In this document: piece after piece, positions 54,201 through 64,000 of the stretch
How the letters are laid out: the number at the start of each line of letters is the position of its first letter
Position numbering within the stretch: position 1 is the first letter of the stretch
From: Polychytrium aggregatum
Taxonomy: Eukaryota > Chytridiomycota > Chytridiomycetes > Polychytriales
Reading direction: 5' to 3'
Assembly (NCBI RefSeq): GCF_025602895.1
Contig: NW_026516235.1
Coordinates: forward strand, 248,001-312,000
DNA: 64,000 bases
Translations under genes and position numbers: made by a program
The notes under the pieces: model-generated
The model's input: the letters and a program-made list of their open reading frames with translations, nothing else
The model's database searches: none
What the model was told of the DNA's origin: nothing

Positions 54201-56118
54201 CGACATCTATATTCCTCCACCCATGGCTCACAAGGGAGCATCAGGCGAAGGGCAGATCCTGCTCAAGATCGAAGAGAACCCTGATGGGGTGGAGTTGACG
54301 AGCGCAATGATGGCATCGCCGTTTATGCGGCCCAATACCTTTGTCGTCCACCCGGTCGTGCCCGGTGCAGAAACGTAAGAATGCGAGTGAGCGTGCGCAA
54401 GGGCTTGTGTTGATTCTCTGTCGGGCCTCGAGTGTTGAGTTGGCTGTTAGTCAGGCGGCTGTATGTCTGAGATCCCGACGCTCCTCGTACTCTTGCATGT
54501 TCGTCGGGTCGGCATCCACGCACGCTGATATACAACTCTCGGGCTCGAATATGTATCTCTACAGCGTCCGTCTGTTCAAGGCGCAGGAGACCCTCAAGGT
54601 CATTGATGAAGAGGATCCGGAGAGCCATTTGGTTCACACTACCATCCCCGTCATTGACGAGCATGGGCAATGCGCAGCCGTGATCGACTGTCGTCCAACG
54701 GGCAAGCCCAAGACCGGTGAGATCAAGAAGCTGCAGGAGGGCGACCTCGAGGACATCAAACGAGCGGTGCGCATCCTCACGAATGCCATCGACTATGTCC
54801 ACAAGGACCACTTTGCCAAACGCGACGACGCATCTCGCCTCGGTAAGTGCTGTGGGGGCGAGACTGGGGGTCCGTGAAGCGTATGGATAAGTATTGTGGG
54901 ATCCCTTGGGAGTGGGCCGATGAATGACCGACTTGCTGATTTGAAAATGTCTTCCACCGTCCCACCCTCCCCGTATCTGCTTTCCGTGTAGATGCCGAGA
55001 ATATCGACGACGAAGCTCGAAGAGACATTCTGTTCTCCAAGATGATGCTTCTGAGCGCGCGTGAGTCACTCGCCAACCTCGACTCACAGGCTATTTCGGA
55101 GCTGCGAAGCTACAAGAAGCCTCCAGCAACCGTTCTCAAGATCATTCAGGCTGTGCTTTACATTTTTGGGAAACATCCCAAGGACGGTAGGCTGCTCGCG
55201 TCCCGACAACTGGATCGACTCTGATGCGAGATGGATTACATAGTGTGCGGTGTCGTTGACGGCGAAAGGAACTGGTGCAGTCGTGGAGGCCTGTAAGTCT
55301 TGGATCTAATCCTGACGATTGATCGTGGCGTCTACTTCATCGAATACCCAGTCAAAACCTGGCCGAACGCTGTCAAGGTACGAATGCCATGGAGTTGTCG
55401 TGCCGCCGCTGCTGTTGCTCGAGGATGGAGTCTGATCGATGGATGATTCTGTCGCTGCAACTGCCGCTTGCTTCTGTGGAATGTGGTCTCGTATCGACAA
55501 CTCCTCGGCTCACACCACTCTGTTTTGGCCCGTGCTTTAGTTTGTCAACATGGATCTGCTCAAGCAAATGGTTCTGTACGATCCAACGGCAGTCCAGAAG
55601 AAGATCCGGTTCAAGCGCGTCAAAAAGGTCCTCAAGAGTGAGTGCTATCCGAACTCTTGTTATCACGTTTACTGAAGGGAGGGATGGCTGTATCGCCAGT
55701 GGTATGCGCTGACAGCCCCTTTGACTCTGTTTCGCACCTCGCTTTCCATTACCGTACATCTTGCAAACGCACTCAATGCTAATGGGTTCATGGCGTCCAT
55801 GATTGAATGGCAGCCATTCCGCACGGCGACGTGAAGGCTCGCGGATCCAAGCCCGCCCAACACATGTTCGACTGGCTGGTGGTTTCGCTGACGCTGCGCC
55901 AGAAGGCCCTGGATGCCCGCAAGCGCCGTGCCGACCTGTTTGCAAAGCAAAAGGCCGCTGCCGAGGCCGAAGGCGAGGAGGACGAAGACGAGACCCTGAT
56001 TGTGGACGACTCGCGCCCTGGCACGGCCGAAGGCGGGGCTGGGGCTGGACAGGACGACGATATCGTCCTTGAGGACGACTCGGTTGTGGCGACTGTGAAG
56101 CTCGGCGATCAGGAATGA
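51257..56118 (+). CDS. EFCAB5-like putative flagellar protein
   Basis: Multi-exon gene of roughly 1,300 residues. The N-terminal exon (51257..51623) contains MREVVIRLLANDFLNVSDLS and ALILALEKLLREAEKR; it is joined at 51729 to QYLYRNNPRYANF, giving the NWLAQYLYRNNPRY signature I associate with EFCAB5-type ciliary proteins. A long exon (about 52205-53948) is helical. GAF-like segments follow (SMVGRFLGAPIFSDDARAVG at ~53750; VHTTIPVIDEHGQCAAVID at ~54640). The C-terminal exons (SELRSYKKPPATVLKIIQAV, VKTWPNAVKFVNMDLLKQM, then KARGSKPAQHMFDWLVVSLT) resemble the stalk-proximal part of dynein heavy chains. The tail is acidic. The junction between about 52040 and 52215 does not resolve cleanly. A motile-cilium role is inferred from family resemblance only. 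Confidence 0.68.
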
Positions 56119-56628
56119 AGCCGGGGACACGATCTGGTCAGGGTGGCTCAGCTGTCCGAGAATCTGGCAGGAATGGAATGGAATGGATAGCCGCGTGAAT
56201 ACAGCGAGCGACTAATTGAATCGTGGACGTACTGCGTCGCCTTTTGTTCTTGGGAGGGGTCGGTGCCGTGCACTGTGGCTGGGTGAGGCGCATCACGCAT
56301 TTGAGGTCAAAGACGGGAAATCGCTGCACGAAAGTCGGGTCATATACGCCCATAATACATGTATTGGATACAATCACTTGGATGCTATCGAGCGTCTGTC
56401 CGAGGGTTGGAGCAGCAGAGCTGCTGGAGCGAGTGTTTCGCCGGCTGCTCCAACAACGGTCATCGCCAGGACGAGTGTGGTACATGCTCGACGGAAGAAA
56501 AGATCATCCCGAGGTTCCCACGTTATTGGATGAAGTTCAGGATCTTGGATCTGGGAGTCAATTGGAAAGCCGTCAGTTTCGCAGCAACAGCAACCCTGGG
56601 AACGCGAGTGCGACTCATGTTTGGGTGC
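56119..56628. other. Convergent spacer
   Basis: 510 bp between the 3' ends of the EFCAB5-like and Myb-U-box genes. Nothing recognisable. Confidence 0.45.
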
Positions 56629-59600
56629 CTACCGGTACTCGTCAATGTTCTCGAATGTGAGAATGGCGAGCTCGCGCTTGTGCAGGGGCTTCTTTGTGAT
56701 CGGGCAGATGTTGCGCGCAGTCTCGGACATCAAACACCGCAGCCATGTATCGTATCTGCACATTCGCAAGATGCACATGTCAACAAAAAGTGCATTGCAT
56801 CCGCGTGCCCTCGTAGCATGTCGTGGTGTTCTCTCGTAGCATGTCGTGGTGTTCCCTCGTAGCATGTAGTGGTGTGCCCTACCTCCCACAACACAACTCT
56901 CAAGGAGTGTTTCGAGGTGGGAGGTGGGAGGTGGGAGGGGGAGGCGGGACGGACGCACTTACCCCATGACATGGCCGTATGGCGAGATCGCCGGCCGCAC
57001 AACTTCGTCCAAAGTAATGGGATCGATGAATCCCGGAAGCGGGTTCTCGAAGCGGCTCTCGTATGCCCCAGCCCCAGATCCCTCAAGGCCGTCGTCAAAG
57101 CCTGCCTCGAAATCAGAGTCGTTGGTGGTGGACTGGTGATCCAACACAAACTCGCCATCGCTGTCGTCATCATCATCGTAATCATCGCCACCGTTGTTGT
57201 CATCGTCGTCATCGTTGACGCCGTTGTCATTGCCGCCAACAAATTCATCGTCGCTATCGCCGAGATCGTCGCTCCGGCCACGCCCCTTTCGCCGGGCTCG
57301 TTTGGCCCTGGGACGCTTCGTCTTTGGTCCCTTGGCTCGGCTGGCAACGGCTGGCAGCCAGTCCTCGGATTCCGAATCGCTGGGTGCGGCCTTGCGCTTT
57401 GCACTCTTTGTGCTCTGGACTGAGCTCGCAGACGACTTTGGCGAGGCGGATGTGGTATCAAGCGGGGCTGTCGTATCCGCCGGCCCCTTGCCCTTGCCCT
57501 TGCCCTTGACCAGTCTTCGGGCGTCGCCGGCCGAGGATGGCGCAGACGACGGGGGTATATCTGGTACGGCTGTTTGGGCAGAGTTGCTGAGGGTTGGGTC
57601 TTTTGCTTTCCTTTTCCTGGGCTCTTTCCGCGGCTCCAGTGCGATCGACGACGAAGGCAGCGATGGCGATCCAGCCGCAGTATCTGGAGGCATGGATGAG
57701 TCGTCTGCAACCCCGACCTCAGTGGACTTGCCCTTTCTGGAGGATTTCTTTGCAGGGTCTGTCGTCTCGGTCCGTCGCTTGGACCTTTTGGCATCTTTGT
57801 GAGAGCCATGGGACTGCGCCTCGGCGGCAAGCGGCAGGGCGATGGCGGCAGTATCAACCGCAGCAACAGCGGACGACGATGATGCTACCGACGCGCAGTT
57901 GGACGACATGGCCGAGAACGTCGAGGTCGCTGGCGAAGGCGGGCCGACAGAGGGCTCGATGGAGGCTGAGCGCTGGCGGTTTCCGGCCGTGCCGTGCTTG
58001 GTGTGTGTCCGGATGACGCCCTCCTTGCCCTCTTTCTTGCCAAAGAGATACCGCAGATCGCCATTGTCGTCGACAAAGTAGTTGTCGTCAACGATCTCGC
58101 CCGTCTTGATGAGGTGGCGATAGTAGTTGGCGCACTGGCGGAGGGGTACACCAGAGGCCGGTCGCGGACGTGTGTGAATGAATACGTTTGATGAGCGTAC
58201 GATGGTTGGCCGGGAGGGATCGAAGCTGGCCACACAAACGCTCTGTTGACAGGGCCATGATGCTCTTCCAGAGGGTCTCTTACCTGATAGCCGACACGCC
58301 CGGGAATGGCCATCGAAAAGATTCCCCACTGCCCGTCGGCGCCCATCTCGCCAAGCCGCCGCATGAAGAGCTCCCGTTCCTCCTGTGAGCACAGACCATG
58401 GCACCGCGAGTGTCAGTCGGACCGCTGCTGCAATGCCTCGCGGGACGAGGAGGGGTCGCTCGTGGACGAAACTGGCTCGTGGACGAAACTGGCTCGTGGA
58501 CGAAACTGGCTCGCGATATACTGACCGTCTCCCATACTCCGTTGTTTTGCTTTTCTCCGGGTGCATTGAACCGATAGTAGTACGAGTTGGGCTTGATCTT
58601 GATCATCTTGTATGCACGGATGCGGGCATCGCTCCAACCCTCGTAGACAACCTTGGGATCGACTCCGCTCTCGAGCTGGGCTATGGCTTCATCGAGGCAC
58701 ACCTTGGACAGCTTGATGCGGCCCCTGTGTCCCGGAAGCAGAATGTTACTGCTTATGAACGGCGTCGTCCAGATCTCAGCATCCATGGTCGGCCAAATCA
58801 GATCAGGTCAGGCTGCTTCGAGCCAGGTCATGCCAGACCCAAGCAGCCCGTTCGCTATGCACGCATGAACAACCGCCTGCCGTGGGCTGGTGTGGGAGGC
58901 CAGAGCCAGACTTGAAGCCGATAGCATCGCTGTGGACGGAGAAGCCGCGGACGCACAGCAATCCACAACAATCGACGACAATCCACAACAGTCCACGACA
59001 ATCGGCGACAATCGACGACCCACTTTATCACATCTGGGGCTGGTGTGGGTCTGACTCTCTTCTTTTCTGTTTCTCGGTCCCCTCCTGATTCTTCGTTGAA
59101 ATCGGGCAGGTCCTGAGCTCGTGCTGACGTATATGTGCAGGTGACGATGGGATGTGAGAAAGCACATGGTTGGACGAATGGACGGCTGCTCGTGGTAGCA
59201 GCTACAGAGGGCTTCGCTTGACCAGGGGCAGGGGCGGGTCATACCTGCGGTTTCGACGGCAGGGCCATAGGAGAGTGCAATCTTCTTGCGGATCCGAGTG
59301 AGCGTATCCGGGGCCGTCAGATTGAGCATCATTGTTTCCTGGGTGGGCGGTGAAACGGCAGATGCCTCAGCACGCATTGCTTGTTTCAAACCGGCTCCGG
59401 TAAAGGTGGAGTCCATCACAGGCACGGCGATGCCCACCTCATCGCCCTCGGCCTCGTCGTTGGCCGTCCGGATCTCCTCCTCGGTCATATAAAAGTAGAG
59501 CTGGCGAACGCGATGGCATGTTCGAACCCATTCGCGCTTCTCGTATTCATGGAACTGAACGAAGCGGCGGAATGTCAGAAAGATCGGAAGGTGCCCGGGG

Positions 59601-60085
59601 TCAGAGAAGCCATAGCAGTCCAAGCAAAGTATTTGGCGATGGATCCCTGCGTCAGACTGGGGAGCTTGCGCTGAAGGATGCTTGGGCTACCTGACGTTGC
59701 TGGAGTTCGACTCGCTTCTTGATGATGTCCTTCTCGCTCTCTGTGATCTCTGTTTCCAGAATGCGACGCCGGGAGCTGATGAGGCCGTCGCCATCGGTAA
59801 CCAGCGATGGATCGATGGACAGAAACCCGACTTACCCCCGTCAAAGACTCGATCCTTGCGAACCTTTGCGAGCTGGTCGCTGAAGCGGCCGACAGGGGTT
59901 AGCACAACTGAATAGGATGCGATTCGGTGAGGAGACAACGGGCCCGGCTGATTTGGGTGGAAACAGACCTCTCGCAGCGAATGGCTTGGATGGTGTCTCG
60001 GAATCGCTGCTGCTCGTCCGCTTGCTCCTGCTCTAGACGAGCGATCCGATGAATCCGTTCAGCCCGCAGGGCATCCTGAGATCGG
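56629..60085 (-). CDS. Myb/SANT-domain and U-box protein
   Basis: In sense order: a coiled-coil N-terminus (ALRAERIHRIARLEQEQADE, about 60072 down; then RRRILETEITESEKDIIKKR), a helical exon (FHEYEKREWVRTCHRVRQLY, 59556-59250), and a Myb/SANT-like module split over three exons. The module runs KIKPNSYYYRFNAPGEKQNN, then EERELFMRRLGEMGADGQWG with IPGRVGYQ, then CANYYRHLIKTGEIVDDNYF. A long Ser/Lys-rich acidic linker follows. The C-terminal U-box is split by the last intron: NPLPGFIDPITLDEVVRPA and PYGHVMG (56960-57030), then YDTWLRCLMSE and NICPITKKPLHKRELAILTF, ending at the stop 56629-56631. U-boxes recruit E2 enzymes, so this is likely a nuclear, DNA- or chromatin-linked ubiquitin ligase (inference). 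The first exon with the initiator was not found; it should lie between 60085 and about 60480. Confidence 0.72.
56809..56875 (+). repeat. 22-bp tandem repeat in last intron of Myb-U-box gene
   Basis: Three copies of cctcgtagcatgtcgtggtgtt with few differences, between the two exons that encode the U-box. Confidence 0.92.
58459..58509 (+). repeat. 17-bp perfect tandem repeat in Myb-U-box intron
   Basis: Three perfect head-to-tail copies of ctcgtggacgaaactgg, in the intron between the exons ending NGVWET and beginning EERELF. Confidence 0.95.
58959..59020 (+). repeat. ACAATCGACGAC-type repeat in Myb-U-box intron
   Basis: Five to six imperfect copies of a ~12-bp acaatc[c/g]ac[a/g]ac unit within the long intron upstream (sense) of the exon beginning EIWTTPF. 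Confidence 0.88.
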
Positions 60086-60656
60086 GAGTCGAGGTGTATA
60101 TGGTATGAGCTGCCAAGGACCGAGTCTCAGACCCACAACAGGAGCGGCCTGCGAGCGACTGTGGCTGGACCGGACTGGAGACGAGCAATACCCGGATGGT
60201 GAATGTCGGGGGACTGGGGCAGATATTGGGATGGACGATGGGCCGAGGGGCGATGCCTATGACGGACACAGGTCGATGGACGATATAGTGTAGGAGGCAC
60301 GGGTGTGAGTTGAGCAGTAGCAGAGGCAAGGAGTGAGAAGCGGCAACACTGGTTTGCAGCAGAACGGTCGCTGCGAGGGCTGACTCGGTGCATCCTCGAT
60401 CACCGGCAGCGGTCGAGGACAGCTCCAATGAGAGAGGGATGGGGTATGGAATGCTCACTCTCGCCATCGTCAAAGAATCTGTGGAGCGGCTTGGACGAGC
60501 TGCCGGCCGTCATGGGTGGACGTCTTTTGCTCTATGCTCGCTTGGATGGAGGCCTGAGTCTGTGCAGAGACGAGACGGGGGCCACGACCTGTGGGGCGTT
60601 TGTGAATGTCATGAACGAGACTACCAAATTTGGGACAAATTGCATGCGTCCATGAA

Positions 60657-60710
60657 CCAGGGCCAGGACCAGGACCAGGGCCAGGCCAGGACCAGGACCA
60701 GGACCAGGAC
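60657..60710 (+). repeat. CCAGGA hexanucleotide tandem repeat
   Basis: About nine units of CCAGGA/CCAGGG in direct tandem. Confidence 0.95.
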
Positions 60711-61253
60711 CACGAATAAGGCCGGGCCAGACGATCGACGATGTCGCCTTGCGAAGCGATGCAGCCCACTTGCTCTCTGTCCTGGGCACTGGGCAGGAAG
60801 GACACCCTCGCCTGCAAAGGATGCGCTGGGCCCATCCGCGCACGAGCAAGTCAGCCGCGCTGGCCCAATATCGCTCGTGCAAACGAGAATCGGCCCGCCA
60901 TCTGCGCTGACGAAGCCCGAACCAGAAAGACCACAATGAGCACCGACAGCGTTTTTTGGCCGGGGGTCATGACGCCATCGAGCCCGGCGGGGTCGTTCGT
61001 GGAAAGGCGAGAAAGCGTTTTTGCTGGCTGGTGCGGAGACAGATTATGTGGGGCGGGGACGTTTCCCCATGCGACCGGAGGGGGAATGCATGACCGACGG
61101 CGACATTGGACGAGAGACCCGCGCTGCCGAGAGCCCACGACGAAACAGGCTGATTTGAAGCCATGCCAAGACAGGGAGGGGGGGGTGACGAATGGGACAG
61201 CAACTGGGCCTCTGGCTGGCTCTGGATGGGTGTGGGAATGGGAATCGGATGAA

Positions 61254-61312
61254 GATGGGAATGGATGGGAATGGATGGGAATGGATGGGAATGGATGGGA
61301 ATGGGAATGGGA
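61254..61312 (+). repeat. GGGAATGGAT tandem repeat
   Basis: Five to six copies of a 10-bp GGGAATGGAT unit, with GGGAAT half-units at the 3' end. Confidence 0.95.
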
Positions 61313-62357
61313 GTGCGTCAACTCGTGGATTGCTTTCGAGAGACGACCCGGAGGGCTGTTCGATCCGACGCCCTGCCCAATCCCCGTCCCCGAATTCACT
61401 GCTCTTTGACGAGCTGCATCGCGCTCGCGGTAACGACAGCACAGGGCGGACCCAGAATTTGCCGGAGTGGCCGCTACCAGGACGCGCGGCCCGATTCAGC
61501 CCCTCGGGCTTGGCGCGTGGCATACCTCCGCACGCCACCGGGCTCGCAGTTCCGCCTAAATTCTGATCCCCCACACTGCCCGCCCGGTTTACCCGGCACG
61601 CCTGTGCGCGGCGGCGGAGCACAGGGTGCGTGGCCGGGCCCTTGTCGGGTACAGCCCCAGGACAGCGGCGGCGGCGAATCCAGCGCAGTCATTTCCATTT
61701 ACCCGGCGGGAGGTGGCGCCTGCGCGGAGGGGGACAAGGCCCGTTGTTCAGGCAGAAGGGCGTCGCCGCCCGGACCGCGCGATGGCAGCCAGTGGTTTCG
61801 CGGCTGTTTTGGGGTGCTTCGCGGATGGTTCCTGGCGGCGATGGTGGGACAGATCCGTCACGATGATTCAGCGCTGCGCCGAGGGCAAGCGCTTGCTCTG
61901 ACGCAGAAGCGAGCGATGCATTCGAGCAGGGCGGGGGGAAGTGCACGTTCTGCTGGTGCTGATGTTACTGATGTTGCTGATGTTGCTGGCGCTTGGGAGG
62001 AACCGGCCTGCGATTGCATCTGGTCCTTGCCGCGAGAGCCTCTGGGGCTGCTGCCGTGGCCTGGCAGGTTCAGGGACGTCGCCGGATGCAACTCGGGCGG
62101 GTGCGGTGGTGGGTCTGCGAGGAAAGCACGCAGAACGTCAGGCGGGCTGCCAGCCGGTCTGTGAGTGTGCCCGGCTGTGATGGATCTGCTGCTGGTGGTG
62201 CGTGGTGGGTCTGTTTGGGCGGACGGCTGTGGGTGAGTGTGGGGACGGGTTGCGCAAGATGCCCATGGGCCGGGGGACAGCAGGCAAAGGGATCGGCAAC
62301 ACGAGCGTCCTTGGTGCTGACGAGCCCTTGGCCAATGCCGCGTCTGCCGTGGGAGGT

Positions 62358-62458
62358 TACTTGGGTGCTGGTGTCGACACTGATGCTGATGCTGATACTG
62401 GTGTTGATGCTGATGTCGATATCGATACTGGTGCTGATACTGGTGTTGATGCCGGGCA
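62358..62458 (+). repeat. Degenerate GATGCTGAT/GGTGCTGATACT repeat
   Basis: A 100-bp stretch of imperfect 6-bp units (ctgatg, ctgata, gtgttgat). Both strands read through it in more than one frame. Confidence 0.9.
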
Positions 62459-62912
62459 GGTATCCGATCCCCGCACCGGCAGCCGCAGCAGGCAAGTGGC
62501 CTGGGACGCACACAGGGAGACAGAACTGCACCGACAAGGGCGAGCTTGCGCCGTACTTGGCGTGGGTGTGTGTCCTTCACATGCGCCGGCTGGTCGGTCC
62601 CATGGACATCAAGGCCGGCGGTGAGTTCTCGAGGCCAGCCTGCGGGTGAGCACTGTCGTCGCATGAGGGCGATGAAGTGACTGGCGTTGGCTCTGTCGAT
62701 GATCCAGCGAATGGCTTCGCCGTCAATGCGGTGTGTGATATCGCCCTCGATACGGTGTGTGATATCGCCCCGATCGAGTGAATCGCCATTGCGCCCACGG
62801 CCAGGACAGACTCATCGTCGTGTATCTTCTTTGCCGGGCTGTCTGGTCTGGTGCGTGGTGCGTGCAGGCCGGAGGGTGGGGCACCTTCAGGTGTTTTGGG
62901 CTGGAGGGCAAC

Positions 62913-64000
62913 ATGGCAGATGACGCCGTCGGTCGCCAACATGGCTCCCCGCCCGGCCCCTTCCCACGGCAAACTCTGTCGACACCAAGCACCGATCCAC
63001 CCACCACCACCACCACCACCACCACCACTACCACTCCATCCATCTGTCCGCTCGCCAAGGTCGATGCCAGCGGCAAGCCGGCCGCCGTCCCATCAGCAGA
63101 ATCTCCGGCGGCATCAGCATCAGCATCAACCGTCCCATCTGCGATCCGTGGTCCATCTGCGAGCGAGCCCATTTGCGACCGCGTGGCCCCATTCGGTGAG
63201 AGCGATCGTGGGAGGGGCACATGCCTTGCCCTCGAGGGTAGAATCGAGCGAGGCCAGGATGGGCCCGGGGAAACTGCAGCCGCAGAGCGCAGGGCGGGGG
63301 GCAAAGGGCGGATGTTCTTGCGCTGCCTGTCTCGGACGCGATTTGGTCCTTGCCCCATTCGCCTCGTCAATAGTAGTCCAAGTAACATCTCGAGTAGCAT
63401 TAGCAACGCTGCAAGCGGCATTGCCAATATCGGCAACACATCGCCATTGCCATCATCAACAGAATCAGCAATGCACACAACCATGGCCACAGCCCCCATC
63501 ATCATCAGTATCATCAGTATCATCAGTATCATCAGTATCATCATCATCATCATCATCATCAGTATCATCAGTATCATCAGTATCATCATCATCATCAGTA
63601 TCATCAGTATCGCCCGCCTGTTGTACCGGATCCAGCACGGCCCCAGCTGCCCACGCCTGCCAGCAAGGCCCTCCCAACAAGAGCCCCCCCGCTCGGGTGC
63701 AAATTTGCCGGACAGCCAGCAGACAAACTCAATCCGCAAGCGCGCGCGGCGATTGGCCGAAACCGCATCCGTGCCCAGGGCTGATTTTCCAGCAACATGT
63801 CGTGGCGGCCGTGGAGAGCCCTTTCGGCCGCGGGGGCGTCTTGTTCGTCCCGGTGCTTGTGTCGGCCGCCCCTTCAAGGCTTCTTGGCCGTTGCTCGATT
63901 CTGCCTGTTTATCCCCGGGGGATCCTCTTATAACCGTCGGTGTCGACCCATCCCAGCGCCCTCGGTTTCTCGATTTCTCGGGTTCCTGGCTTTCCTATCC
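62913..64000 (+). CDS. Doubtful open frame running off the window end
   Basis: From the ATG at 62913 (MADDAVGRQHGSPPG) this frame has no stop before the window ends (362 codons). The first ~90 codons look like a plausible disordered N-terminus with a Thr run from a CCA array, and a good GTGAGA donor follows at about 63197, so a real first exon could end there. Beyond it the frame crosses the ATC repeat (an Ile-rich run) and looks non-coding. A competing minus-strand frame covers the same DNA. No similarity recognised. Confidence 0.22.
   Translation, partial: MADDAVGRQHGSPPGPFPRQTLSTPSTDPPTTTTTTTTTTTPSICPLAKVDASGKPAAVPSAESPAASASASTVPSAIRGPSASEPICDRVAPFGESDRGRGTCLALEGRIERGQDGPGETAAAERRAGGKGRMFLRCLSRTRFGPCPIRLVNSSPSNISSSISNAASGIANIGNTSPLPSSTESAMHTTMATAPIIISIISIISIISIIIIIIIISIISIISIIIIISIISIARLLYRIQHGPSCPRLPARPSQQEPPRSGANLPDSQQTNSIRKRARRLAETASVPRADFPATCRGGRGEPFRPRGRLVRPGACVGRPFKASWPLLDSACLSPGDPLITVGVDPSQRPRFLDFSGSWLSY
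63500..63610 (+). repeat. ATC/AGT trinucleotide array
   Basis: About 110 bp of ATCATCAGT and ATC units in tandem. Translated in different frames it gives Ile/Ser, Ser/Val or Asp/Thr runs, so it inflates open-frame length on both strands. Confidence 0.95.

Larger units (their letters stand above)
60086..62912. other. Gene-poor, repeat-rich region
   Basis: No gene is supported in this 2.8 kb. Several long open frames exist on both strands, but they coincide with tandem repeats (60657-60710, 61254-61312, 61948-61990, 62358-62458) and very GC-rich sequence, and none resembles a known protein. The first exon of the Myb-U-box gene may lie in its left end. Confidence 0.5.

Noticed and set aside
61858-62664. 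Gln/His-rich minus-strand frame
   Set aside because: Simply the translation of the degenerate ctgatg repeat on the other strand.
62723-63877. 384-codon minus-strand open frame
   Set aside because: Its length comes from the ATC and CCA arrays, giving Met/Ile/Leu and Val runs; no family resemblance.

Overview
This looks like a chromosomal window from an intron-rich, GC-rich fungus, most plausibly a zoosporic (chytrid-type) lineage. Four points support that. Introns are short, numerous and mostly GT-AG. Two housekeeping genes, LSM2 and ribosomal protein S17, are fungal/eukaryotic. A complete SZT2 (KICSTOR) homologue is present, a gene that as far as I know Dikarya lack. There is also a probable flagellar protein (EFCAB5-like). 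I see no rRNA, tRNA, CRISPR, transposase, viral or plasmid sequence. Exon coordinates were worked out by hand from splice sites and reading-frame continuity; where a junction or first exon could not be fixed, the entry says so.

Layout. 0.2-4.8 kb: EPL1 (NuA4 scaffold, +). 5.3-6.2 kb: LSM2 (-), convergent with EPL1 and divergent from RAD5. 6.6-11.7 kb: RAD5/HLTF-type helicase-ubiquitin ligase (+). 12.5-13.8 kb: type II membrane glycosyltransferase resembling the PLOD/LH3 glycosyltransferase domain (+). 14.4-14.8 kb: small basic unknown protein (+). 15.0-18.1 kb: CC2D1/Lgd homologue (-). 18.9-22.5 kb: F-box/ankyrin-like protein (+). 23.4-35.3 kb: SZT2 (+), ten exons with a 3,362-residue model. 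35.9-37.2 kb: RPS17 (+). 37.7-42.1 kb: DHX35-type DEAH helicase (-), with an apparent one-base frameshift. 42.6-44.2 kb: unknown membrane protein (-). 44.7-47.2 kb: IES2/INO80B (+). 47.3-50.8 kb: unknown low-complexity coiled-coil gene(s) (-). 51.3-56.1 kb: EFCAB5-like protein (+). 56.6-60.1 kb: Myb/SANT plus U-box protein (-). 60.1-64 kb: gene-poor, repeat-rich sequence with one dubious open frame running off the end.

Functionally the genes are ordinary single-copy eukaryotic genes, not an operon or island. Two chromatin subunits (EPL1 of NuA4, IES2 of INO80), a replication-stress helicase (RAD5), RNA-processing factors (LSM2, DHX35) and an endosomal/ESCRT regulator (CC2D1) sit beside a nutrient-signalling scaffold (SZT2). 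The most interesting content is the full-length fungal SZT2, the glycosyltransferase with an altered metal-binding motif, the Myb-U-box fusion, the DHX35 frameshift, and initiator codons that stand alone in tiny first exons (LSM2, probably RPS17; five codons in DHX35). Many introns and spacers carry short tandem repeats.
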